Assembly (NCBI GenBank): GCA_017935645.1
Contig: JAGBHF010000006.1
Coordinates: 1 to 63,545, forward strand
Reading direction: 5' to 3'
DNA length: 63,545 nucleotides
From: Bacteroidaceae bacterium
GTDB taxonomy: Bacteria > Bacteroidota > Bacteroidia > Bacteroidales > Barnesiellaceae_A
How positions within the stretch are numbered: the stretch's first letter is position 1; each line of letters opens with the position of its first letter. Positions 55,827 to 63,545 of this stretch are shown one piece after another. The notes beneath the pieces are model-generated. The model saw nothing but the letters and a program-made list of their open reading frames with translations. It was not told where the DNA came from and made no database searches. Both the position numbers and the translations under genes were made by a program.

Positions 55827-56567
55827 ATGAAAAAATATATTATATCCATTTATATCGTGCTCCTTACGCTCTTTGGTGTGAAGGCTCAAGTGCCGGTGGA
55901 ACGCATTGTAAGTGATATAGAGTATATGGCACAGCAATGCGAAATACTCTCGGCTGAGGAGTGCAGTATCAAGGCGCAGGAGTGGGTATCGGCGATACCG
56001 TCGTCCGATATGCTTGCATATGCGTCGCAGGCGCAAAAGGTACTCTATCCGCCATATAGCACCCTCAATGGACGCATAGCTTATCGTATGTTGTTGGAGC
56101 GACTGTTGCAGTGCGGTGGGGATGATATAGCTTTGTTGCGCTATCGATATATGTATGAGTCGTTGTGTCGTAACAACGAGGGCGATGAGGCTGCCGACTT
56201 TATATATTATGATATTGACGGTAATGAATATACATTGCAAAGTCACCGCGGACAGAAAACGCTTATCATCTTCAACGACCCCGAGTGTGAGGAGTGTGCG
56301 GCATTGCGTAGTCACATACAGAGCAAGCAAGAATTGCAAGGTATAGCTATCGATGAGTCAACAACAGTACTTGTTATTTATCCCGATGAACCTACCGATA
56401 CTTGGCGTGAGGCTGTATCGCATTATCCGGCATCGTGGAAAGTGGGGTATTCGGAGGATGTATCGGATGTCTATGACCTACGTACTCTCCCTTCTACCTA
56501 TCTGCTCGATGAAAATCATCGCATCGTATTGCGCAATGCGCACTCGTATATTACTGCTATTGAGTAA
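55827..56567 (+). CDS. Exported thioredoxin-like protein (DUF5106-type)
   Basis: A 246-residue periplasmic protein with signal peptide 1-20. The N-terminal half is helical (ILSAEECSIKAQEW) and looks like the DUF5106-type region of Bacteroidota. The C-terminal half has a thioredoxin fold with the redox motif DPECEECAALRSH (CEEC) and the cis-Pro region LRTLPSTYLLDENHRIV. It could reduce or oxidise thiols in envelope proteins. It is paired with the SGNH hydrolase; a functional link is unproven. Confidence 0.75.
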   Translation: MKKYIISIYIVLLTLFGVKAQVPVERIVSDIEYMAQQCEILSAEECSIKAQEWVSAIPSSDMLAYASQAQKVLYPPYSTLNGRIAYRMLLERLLQCGGDDIALLRYRYMYESLCRNNEGDEAADFIYYDIDGNEYTLQSHRGQKTLIIFNDPECEECAALRSHIQSKQELQGIAIDESTTVLVIYPDEPTDTWREAVSHYPASWKVGYSEDVSDVYDLRTLPSTYLLDENHRIVLRNAHSYITAIE

Positions 56568-56591
56568 TTGACGCATGTAGCATAAAATAGT

Positions 56592-56626
56592 AATGGTCGC
56601 CTCATCCTCACGATGAAACGACCATT
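56592..56626. terminator. Shared terminator of the thioredoxin-like and GH97 genes
   Basis: AATGGTCG (56592-56599) and CGACCATT (56619-56626) form an 8-bp stem with partial inner pairing, between converging genes. Confidence 0.7.
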
Positions 56627-56677
56627 GTCATTAGAAACACGCATGAATTTCTAAATATATTTTTTACCTATAAAAAC

Positions 56678-58654
56678 CTATTTCGTAAGTATCATAACAA
56701 ATCCACCACCTTGCGCCATGTCAATTTTCATGGTCTCTTTGCTTTTTACACGTTTAACTTCTCGGTGGTAGCAGTTGGCATCGATATTGCTCTTGTTTGT
56801 ATCGCGGAAGATTTCCACCTCATACACTTCTCCATCGGGCAAGAAAGAGAAGTCCACAACAACTTGGCGAGCATCCCAGTCGTTAATACCACCAACATAC
56901 CATGTGTCGCCCAATTGACGAGCCATTACAACATAGTCGTCGAAACGAGCCAACAGAGGTATGGTCTTGTCCCATGTTGTAGGTACTTGTGAGAGATAAC
57001 GCAAGATGTCGGGGTATTTGCGATACTCGTCGGGTGAGTCGGCCAGCATCGAGAAGGGCGAGTCGATAATGAGATACAAGGCCATGTCGTGACAACGTGT
57101 GCCGAGTGTCATGGGCAGGTTATGATCGATGGGACGGAACACCTCGCGGGTAGCGTTGCGCATAGAGCCCGGTGTATAGTCGGTACCACCACACAGCATA
57201 CGAGTGAAAGCGTTCTGTATACGATAAACAGGATCGCTCGATGTATCCCACTTGGCACATTCGGCTCCTCGCATGGCCTCGTAAGTCATGATGTTGGGAT
57301 ATGCGCGGTGCAGACCGGTTGGCTTGCTGCATCCGTGAAAGTCGACCATCAAGTGTCGTTCGGCACAAGCCTTTGCCAACTCCTCATACTCGGGTATGAT
57401 ACCGGCATCGTCGCGGTCGAAAAAATCAATTTTCACACCTACAGCGCCCCATGCGCTGATAGAGTCGAGATAGATGTGCTTGTTGTGAAATAGCGTAGCG
57501 GCTACGGTCCACAACCACACGCCTACTTCCTTCTCTTTACCGTATTGAATAACCTCTTTGATATCAATGTTTTTGTTGAAGTCGAGGTGGTCGAATACGT
57601 TACTCCAACCGGCATCAACCAATAGGTATTCAATGCCATTTTCCGATGCAAAGTCGATGTAGTATTTATACAACTCGGTAGTGAGGGTGCGCGACTTGAA
57701 TGGTGCGTTTTCCAATATTGCGCAGTGCCACCACTCCCATGTAGCTTTACCCGGACGAATCCAATCGGTATCGGTTATCTGTTGAGGCTTGGCAAGCAGG
57801 TATATCATTTCGTTGGTAAGCAGGCGACGGTCGTCGTCACTCACCATCATGATACGCCAAGGGAAAGCGTGTTGAGCCGAAGTACGGGCCAAGAAGTTCT
57901 CACGTTCCTTAACGACAGTAATAAAATTACCCCAGCTACCCATCTCAATGCTACGAGGGTATTGAGCCCAATGACCACACATCACACCTTGGGTCTTCTT
58001 GAGATACATGCCGGGGTAATTGTGAAGGTCCGACTCGGCAATAACGACTTTGTAGTCGTGACGACGATTGTCGAAGAGCATGGGAGTCAATCCCCATTCG
58101 CCATCACTCATATCCGAGAGTCGGTCGTATATGCTGTGTGTTACCTCCCACGAAGTATAAGTAGTAGTGTCGGGTAATACAACTGCCGGATTGTCTTTTA
58201 TGTCGAATGTGGCCACCTCATGAGCTACAACCAACGAATCGGTAGCAGCACCTGTACCGACAAAACGGTAGGCTGCCCCTTCGTTATACACACGGAAGTG
58301 TACATCATATTCGTCATCGAAACTCAGTATCAATTCGTTGTAGTAATCAGGTACAACTTTGTTTTTACCCATGAGAGGATATACCACATCGTTGTGTGAT
58401 GATTGAGCAACGTTGGTAATAGTAGATGTACCATTCCACATGCGACCATCGTTCATAACCATGCCTATAGGCGATGGTGCAATCACTTCGTTTCCATCCA
58501 TCGACACGGTATAGTACAAACGGGGCTCGGTGTAGATTTCCATTTGCATGCGACCGTCGGGCGAAGTGAGGTTGTAATGAGCGGCAAGAGAGTTGGCCGT
58601 TAAGCCAACTATCATTGCCACCGTACACATTATTGTCTTGATAAAATTGTGCAT
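56678..58654 (-). CDS. GH97 glycoside hydrolase
   Basis: A 658-residue exported enzyme with signal peptide 1-24. The GH97 N-terminal beta-sandwich (YNLTSPDGRMQMEIYTE) precedes the TIM barrel (EWWHCAILENAPF, YLLVDAGWSNVFD). GVKIDFFDRDD puts an Asp at 410 and TYEAMRGAE a Glu at 465. This spacing of 55 equals that of the nucleophile and acid/base of the retaining B. thetaiotaomicron alpha-galactosidase as I recall (415/470). I therefore lean to a retaining alpha-galactosidase rather than a SusB-type alpha-glucosidase. It is the last gene of the operon with DUF5107 and the sugar porter. Stop TAG. Confidence 0.88.
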   Translation of the reverse strand: MHNFIKTIMCTVAMIVGLTANSLAAHYNLTSPDGRMQMEIYTEPRLYYTVSMDGNEVIAPSPIGMVMNDGRMWNGTSTITNVAQSSHNDVVYPLMGKNKVVPDYYNELILSFDDEYDVHFRVYNEGAAYRFVGTGAATDSLVVAHEVATFDIKDNPAVVLPDTTTYTSWEVTHSIYDRLSDMSDGEWGLTPMLFDNRRHDYKVVIAESDLHNYPGMYLKKTQGVMCGHWAQYPRSIEMGSWGNFITVVKERENFLARTSAQHAFPWRIMMVSDDDRRLLTNEMIYLLAKPQQITDTDWIRPGKATWEWWHCAILENAPFKSRTLTTELYKYYIDFASENGIEYLLVDAGWSNVFDHLDFNKNIDIKEVIQYGKEKEVGVWLWTVAATLFHNKHIYLDSISAWGAVGVKIDFFDRDDAGIIPEYEELAKACAERHLMVDFHGCSKPTGLHRAYPNIMTYEAMRGAECAKWDTSSDPVYRIQNAFTRMLCGGTDYTPGSMRNATREVFRPIDHNLPMTLGTRCHDMALYLIIDSPFSMLADSPDEYRKYPDILRYLSQVPTTWDKTIPLLARFDDYVVMARQLGDTWYVGGINDWDARQVVVDFSFLPDGEVYEVEIFRDTNKSNIDANCYHREVKRVKSKETMKIDMAQGGGFVMILTK

Positions 58655-58662
58655 ACTTACGA

Positions 58663-61600
58663 TTAAATCATGTTTACTTGAGCACCTTGATGATTGATGT
58701 CGAGGCTCAATACTTCCGAGAGGAAGTTGCGAGCCTTCTCTGTATCGCCCAATCCGCTATAACCCAATCCCATTACATAGCAACAGTGAATGCGATTGCG
58801 CTTGTTGAGATCGTCATCCCAGATAGCCAAGTCGGGGAGTGATACAGCGAAGTAGTCTATGCGACAGTTGTCGAAAAGGTGTTTCTCGCCATGTTTGATA
58901 AGTTTGTTAAATCGGCTACGAGCCTTGTTCTCTTCGCCCAATTCGCGCCAAGCCAAGCCTTGGAAGAAAATCTTATCGGGTTGTTGGTCGTTGTAGAAGA
59001 ATGCTTGTTGCGGCTCATCGCTACCTATGGTGGCAATGGTGAAGCAACGGTTAGCCTCTTCGATGTTGCCCATACCTTTGTGAGCCATACCTTTGTAGTA
59101 CCAAATGTCGTTTTCCTCGGCATTTTGCAACTTGCCTTCACCGAGATTGTGAGGATATTGTTCGGTCTCGGCAAGCAATGTCAAGGCTTCTTGATAGCGA
59201 CCCTCGGCAATAGCTCGTTTGGCCAATTCTACGCGACACAAAACATATTGTCCGGTAATCTTACCCTCACCACCTTCCCATGGGTGGAACTTGCGCTCGG
59301 CAATCATGCGACGAGCCTCGTCATATCGTCCCAACTGGTTGTAGAGAGTGATGCGTTCAATCGACAAGTCGTCGCGCTCTTCTACTTGCTCAAGGTGTTG
59401 TTCCAACAAGTCAAGGCGAGTTTGGTAGGCGTATCCAAGTTTCTTATAAAGTTGGTCAAGCTCCATGAGTATGCGCGAGTCGGTATTGTCGAGGGCGTAA
59501 GCCTTTTCGAGCATCAATCGAGCTTGCTCCTTCTCATTGCGCTTGTTGTAGTAGGCCAATGCCAAGTTGCGCCATACAGTGGGGAATGTGTCGTCGAGTT
59601 GTGCCGACAACTCCCATGCTTCAACAGCCTCCTCATATCGGCGTGCAGCATACCAGAAGTTACCAAGAGCGTAAGCTGCCTTTGAGCAACCTTGTGCGTT
59701 GACTTTTATGGCATCTTGCAAGATGTTTACCTCCTCGATGCGGTTGGGGAAACAGTAGCTGTGGTCGCATTGTTCACCACGTTTGTAGTATTCGAGGGCC
59801 TTGGCCTCGTCGCCCTTCAGTGAGTAGAAATAACCTACGGCATAGGCGGCTACGGGATATACCTCGGTAGCGTGTTGCATATAATCGTCGAGCAAGGCGA
59901 TAGCCTCGTCGTAGTTGCCCGATGAAGCAAAGTCGAGAGCATACTCGATGCAACCGTGTGACCAACCGCGCATCATATCGCGCAACTCGTTCAATGTATT
60001 CTCGTCGCGAGTGAGCAAGTAGCGCTCATAGCGACATCCCATATTGAAACGGTCTATTTGCAATGAGTAGTCAATCCACTTCAATGCCTCGTCATTGCGA
60101 TTCATATAGCGCAAGATAGTGGCCTTGAGTTGACGAGCTTTGTGGTTGTGCCAGTTGCGTATCAATGAACGCTCAACATTGTTCAATGCCTCGGCATAGT
60201 TGCCACGCATAGTATCGATTGATGCAATGTTGTAGTAAGCGGCATCTTGCCAAGCAGCATTCCAAGTAGCCTTGAAGAATGCCTCGTATGCCTCGTCGTA
60301 TTTGTGTTGCATCTTGCAACTCCAGCCCAAGTTGTAGTAGGGCTCGCCGTCGTAGGGATTGGGATTACGCTCGGTGAGTGTTTCGATAGCTGTGCGGAAA
60401 TAGGGCTCGGCTTGTGCAAAGCAACCTTTGCGCATCAACAACAGACCCATTGCATTGTTGCAACGAACATCGCCCGGTTCACGACGCAATGCTTCGTTGT
60501 AGTAGTCCATAGGATTGTATGTAGCATGGCGGTATTGCTCCAAGTGCAAACCGGTGAGATAGAGTTGCTCGATAGAGGCTATATCTTGAGGGTCTTTGGC
60601 AGCCTTTGCGGGGTCGGGTATAGGTTTGATTTCGGGCTTCTCGGCGCGATATGAAACCATCGTGCGACCATTGGCCGACTTAACCTCGGCAATGAGATTT
60701 TCGGGCAATACGCCTACAGCCTCGAAACTATCGATATAGGGTGCACGAGGAGAACAGTCGATGTGCTTGTCAATATATACAGTACCCTCGGCATCTTTTA
60801 CGACGATATGCAATTGTTTCTCGATACCGGTAGTGTAAAGAATAATTTTGCCTTTGCCTTGCTCATCCACCTCAACGTTGAGTATGGCATCTTTGGTGGC
60901 GTTCTTAACATAACCTACCTCGCTGTAGGGCATGAAGTATTGTACCCATGATTTCTCCTCGTAGGGTTGCAACCAAGAGAAGTCGGGTTGGTTGTCGGTA
61001 AATACACCGGTCATCAACTCGATGTATGGTCCGTCCTCGTCGGTTAGGTTGCGGTCCCAAGCAATACCAAAGTCGCCACAGCCCCAAGTCCATTGTTTCT
61101 TACCGGGCGATACATGGTGATTGGCAACGTGCAAGAGACCTCCCTTTACGTCGGCCTCGTAGCCACCAACAAAGTCGTAGCGTGACTTGATAGCCATGTA
61201 AGATGTGGGTACAGGAATGTTTTTGTACTTCGAGATGTCCACACCGGCCGAGTAGTCTTGTTTGTAGTATACACCGGTGGCAATGGGGAACGATGATACG
61301 TCGCGTTTACCATGATCGAATACGGCATTTACATCAGGTGGGAACACCGAGTGGTAGTGGTCGTTGACAACCACAGCGGGGTTGGCCCACCACAAGAATG
61401 TTTGAGGGAAGGCTGTGCGGTTGTATATCTTAACTTTGATTTCGATATAGGCCTTGTCGGGGTAGAGAGTGAAACCTTGCAAACCCTTTGTGCGGAACAT
61501 GCGCTCAACCTCGCTACACCACACAGTCACGCTACCATCGGCATTGTGCTCGATGGCATAGTCGGTGGGAAGGAATGTCGATGGACGGTGGTGTTGAGGC

Positions 61601-62001
61601 CAGTTGAACTCAATACCGCCCGAAATCCAAGGACCGGTAAGACCCACCAATGCAGGTTTTACAACTTGGTTGTAATATACAAAGTGACGTTGTTTTACCT
61701 TGTCGTAGGCCATGTGAACACGACCGCCTAATTCGGGCAAAATCATTACTTTTATGTACTCATTCTCCAAGAAGAATGCGTTGTAGGCTTTTTCGGCTTT
61801 AACGTCCGAGATTTTCTCTACTACCGGATAGGGGTATACAACACCACTGCTACCTTGATATACACGTTTCTCGAGGAAGATAGGATTCTTCTCCTCGGCA
61901 CCAATCTCGTAAGTGGGCAACATGACTACTTCTTGCCATGCACGCACTTCGCCGGGTGTATTGACGGTGCTACTGATAAGATATTCGGTTATTTTCTCCA
62001 T
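58663..62001 (-). CDS. DUF5107 domain protein with TPR array
   Basis: A 1112-residue protein without signal peptide, so cytosolic. Residues about 1-430 are a galactose-mutarotase-like beta-sandwich of the DUF5107 family (VMILPELGGRVHMAYDKVKQ, GGIEFNWPQHHRPSTF). Residues about 480-1100 are TPR-like helical repeats (EPYYNLGWSCKMQHKYDEAY, AAYALGNFWYAARRYEEAVE). It sits between the sugar porter (8 bases away) and GH97 (8 bases away). The sandwich probably binds or epimerises a sugar imported by the porter. The TPR part may hold a partner. The function is not established. Confidence 0.85.
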   Translation of the reverse strand: MEKITEYLISSTVNTPGEVRAWQEVVMLPTYEIGAEEKNPIFLEKRVYQGSSGVVYPYPVVEKISDVKAEKAYNAFFLENEYIKVMILPELGGRVHMAYDKVKQRHFVYYNQVVKPALVGLTGPWISGGIEFNWPQHHRPSTFLPTDYAIEHNADGSVTVWCSEVERMFRTKGLQGFTLYPDKAYIEIKVKIYNRTAFPQTFLWWANPAVVVNDHYHSVFPPDVNAVFDHGKRDVSSFPIATGVYYKQDYSAGVDISKYKNIPVPTSYMAIKSRYDFVGGYEADVKGGLLHVANHHVSPGKKQWTWGCGDFGIAWDRNLTDEDGPYIELMTGVFTDNQPDFSWLQPYEEKSWVQYFMPYSEVGYVKNATKDAILNVEVDEQGKGKIILYTTGIEKQLHIVVKDAEGTVYIDKHIDCSPRAPYIDSFEAVGVLPENLIAEVKSANGRTMVSYRAEKPEIKPIPDPAKAAKDPQDIASIEQLYLTGLHLEQYRHATYNPMDYYNEALRREPGDVRCNNAMGLLLMRKGCFAQAEPYFRTAIETLTERNPNPYDGEPYYNLGWSCKMQHKYDEAYEAFFKATWNAAWQDAAYYNIASIDTMRGNYAEALNNVERSLIRNWHNHKARQLKATILRYMNRNDEALKWIDYSLQIDRFNMGCRYERYLLTRDENTLNELRDMMRGWSHGCIEYALDFASSGNYDEAIALLDDYMQHATEVYPVAAYAVGYFYSLKGDEAKALEYYKRGEQCDHSYCFPNRIEEVNILQDAIKVNAQGCSKAAYALGNFWYAARRYEEAVEAWELSAQLDDTFPTVWRNLALAYYNKRNEKEQARLMLEKAYALDNTDSRILMELDQLYKKLGYAYQTRLDLLEQHLEQVEERDDLSIERITLYNQLGRYDEARRMIAERKFHPWEGGEGKITGQYVLCRVELAKRAIAEGRYQEALTLLAETEQYPHNLGEGKLQNAEENDIWYYKGMAHKGMGNIEEANRCFTIATIGSDEPQQAFFYNDQQPDKIFFQGLAWRELGEENKARSRFNKLIKHGEKHLFDNCRIDYFAVSLPDLAIWDDDLNKRNRIHCCYVMGLGYSGLGDTEKARNFLSEVLSLDINHQGAQVNMI

Positions 62002-62009
62002 ATCTATAG

Positions 62010-63395
62010 TTATTTTACCAATTCTTTCTCAATTTCTTCCAAACTCTTTCCTTTGGTCTCGGGCAAGAACTTCACTGTAAAGATACCACCTGCCAAGCAG
62101 ATGATGCCATACAACCAGAATGTGCCTGCTGCACCCAATCCTGCGTTAAGCAAGGGGAAGGTGTAGGTGAGCAAGAAGCAAGCAGCCCACAAAGCAAATG
62201 TACATACCGACATGGCGATACCACGTACTCGGTTGGGGAAGATTTCCGACACGATTACCCACATTACAGTTGCCAAAGTCATGGCATAGCAAGCGATGGC
62301 ACACACTACAACGACAAGTACGATGATGCCTGTGAAATGCAAGTAGTAGAACAAGCCCATGAATGCGTAGATAATGGCAAGGCCGAATGAGCCTAAAAGA
62401 GCCAATTTCTTACGACCCCAACGGTCGACAACAAACATGGCTACGATGGTGAAGATAACGTTGGTAATACCTGTAACAACTATATTCATCAATACATCCG
62501 ATACGCCATAACCGGCAGCTTCAAAGATTTCTTGGGCATAGTTGAAGATAACGTTGATACCACACCATTGTTGCAACACGGCCATCACTACACCAATGAG
62601 CAATACCAATCGCATTGAGGGGTGGAGCAACTGACGGAAACCACCTTGTTGCTTGTCATTTTGCAACGAAGCCTCGATTGAAGTCAACTCGGTACGGGCC
62701 AACTCGGCACCACCGATGCGAGTAAATACTTCAAGTGCACGGTCGTTTTGACCTGTAGAGGCAAGCCAACGGGGGCTTTCGGGGAGGAAGAAGCCCATTA
62801 CAAAGAAGAGTACCGAAGGAACCATCATAGCCCAAAACATCCATCTCCAGCCTGTTTGACCATTCCATGAGTTGAGGATATACTCGGCTGTAGCGTCGGC
62901 AGGTACGGGCTCGGCAATAAGCCAGTTGACAATCTGAGCCGAGAGAATACCCAATACTACGGTGAGTTGGTTAATAGATACAAAGCGTCCACGCATGTCG
63001 GTGGGGGCTATCTCGGCTATATATATAGGTGAAAGGCTTGATGCTACACCAATGGCAAAACCTCCGATAAGGCGATAGATGGTGAATGCTGTGAAGGTGT
63101 CGGATGCTCCTGTACCCCAAGCTGTGCAGATAAAGAGACCTGCCGAGAGAATGAGGATGGGGCGACGACCATACTTGTCGCTGAGGGGACCGGCTGTCAA
63201 TGCACCAAAAAGACAACCCATCAAGGCACTACTCATAGCCCATCCTTGCATAGAAGGATTGCCGGCTATACCAAAAAATTGTTCGTAAAAAGGTTTCGCT
63301 CCACCTATAACAACCCAGTCGTAACCGAAGAGCAATCCGCCCATTGCTGAGATGAGAGCGATACCGAAAAGATAAGCTCGTGAATGTGTTTTCAT
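62010..63395 (-). CDS. Sugar porter (MFS, XylE/GLUT-like)
   Basis: A 461-residue inner-membrane transporter with 12 helices. The sugar-porter signatures are LSDKYGRRP, the six-residue VPESPRWL-type stretch (seen as LPESPRWLAS), VDRWGRKKLAL and the C-terminal PETKGKSLEEIEKELV. The start motif FGYDWVVIGGAKPFYEQ and the QQWCGINVIFNY helix 7 motif are typical of proton-coupled hexose or pentose carriers. First gene of the operon. TTAATTTG (63427-63434, minus strand) is one base off a -7 box. Confidence 0.92.
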   Translation of the reverse strand: MKTHSRAYLFGIALISAMGGLLFGYDWVVIGGAKPFYEQFFGIAGNPSMQGWAMSSALMGCLFGALTAGPLSDKYGRRPILILSAGLFICTAWGTGASDTFTAFTIYRLIGGFAIGVASSLSPIYIAEIAPTDMRGRFVSINQLTVVLGILSAQIVNWLIAEPVPADATAEYILNSWNGQTGWRWMFWAMMVPSVLFFVMGFFLPESPRWLASTGQNDRALEVFTRIGGAELARTELTSIEASLQNDKQQGGFRQLLHPSMRLVLLIGVVMAVLQQWCGINVIFNYAQEIFEAAGYGVSDVLMNIVVTGITNVIFTIVAMFVVDRWGRKKLALLGSFGLAIIYAFMGLFYYLHFTGIIVLVVVVCAIACYAMTLATVMWVIVSEIFPNRVRGIAMSVCTFALWAACFLLTYTFPLLNAGLGAAGTFWLYGIICLAGGIFTVKFLPETKGKSLEEIEKELVK

Positions 63396-63521
63396 ACTAT
63401 AAAACTATTTGATTATGTATTTTTTGCAAATTAAGTGCTTATTAATAAGCGATAAAATAGAGTATTGCGCTATCAGTATGGATTATTTTACTTTTTGTAA
63501 CTTTTTATTAATATTCTTTTT

Positions 63522-63529
63522 TATCTTTG
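63522..63529 (+). promoter_or_regulatory. -7 box (TATCTTTG) reading out of the window
   Basis: TATCTTTG on the plus strand with TTTG at 63494-63497. It is divergent to the sugar operon and should drive a gene beyond the right edge. Confidence 0.5.
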
Positions 63530-63545
63530 TAGCATAACCATAAAA

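Noticed and set aside
1..63545. CRISPR arrays, prophage, insertion sequences or a defence island
   Set aside because: No regularly spaced repeats, transposases, integrases, phage structural genes or nuclease/toxin modules were found.

Overview
The window looks like chromosome from a member of the Bacteroidota, most likely order Bacteroidales. The evidence is the gene content (DUF3256 protein, YceD-L32-FabH cluster, two-domain ThrA, SpeA, POT peptide carrier, a cargo-like protein with a type IX secretion (T9SS)-like tail, GH97 and GH2 enzymes, an OMP_b-brl_3 barrel). In addition, more than twenty promoter -7 boxes fit the Bacteroidota pattern TAnnTTTG, several with a TTG/TTTG element about 19-20 bases upstream. 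Genus and species cannot be read from the sequence. I see no rRNA, CRISPR array, transposase or prophage; there is one tRNA, tRNA-Pro(GGG).

Layout. 1-256: the end of an unknown ORF and a repeated intergenic element. 257-7059: a beta-helix lipoprotein/DUF695 pair, lpxB, and an operon of a glycosyltransferase, a Stealth phosphotransferase and a secreted adhesin-like protein. 7060-14090: pnp, a large GH2 exo-glucosaminidase-like enzyme, hpt, adk. 14091-17324: rnc-fabF-acpP and an unknown lipoprotein. 17448-20796: HAD hydrolase-aroB, tRNA-Pro, a secreted M1-like peptidase. 20863-27200: ald, GNAT, a fucosyltransferase-like protein, ruvB-flippase, asd. 27300-35258: a 5'-nucleotidase lipoprotein, ansA, cdd-dnaX, a glucosaminidase and a peptide transporter. 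35370-39605: the yceD-rpmF-fabH-era-der block. 39896-48157: fba, DUF3256, truA-EamA, speA, mntP, an MsbA-like exporter. 48384-56567: a large outer-membrane barrel, a small cysteine-rich protein, thrA-apbE, and an SGNH hydrolase with a thioredoxin-like partner. 56678-63395: an operon of a sugar porter, a DUF5107/TPR protein and a GH97 glycosidase, which together could import and process a galactoside or glucoside.

Most of this is ordinary housekeeping and cell-envelope sequence. The outstanding anomaly is two in-frame TAG codons inside otherwise intact conserved genes about 8.8 kb apart. In aroB the amber replaces the invariant active-site lysine of the E-x-x-K motif. In the 5'-nucleotidase lipoprotein it cuts off the last 56 residues of a conserved C-terminal domain. 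At least eight other genes here end naturally at TAG, so the genetic code is not simply reassigned. The options are recent loss of function, base errors or mixed alleles in the assembly, or suppression/readthrough of amber in this strain. Second-tier observations are a discoidin domain inserted inside a domain of the GH2 enzyme, the compact sugar operon without SusC/SusD, and the Stealth operon.
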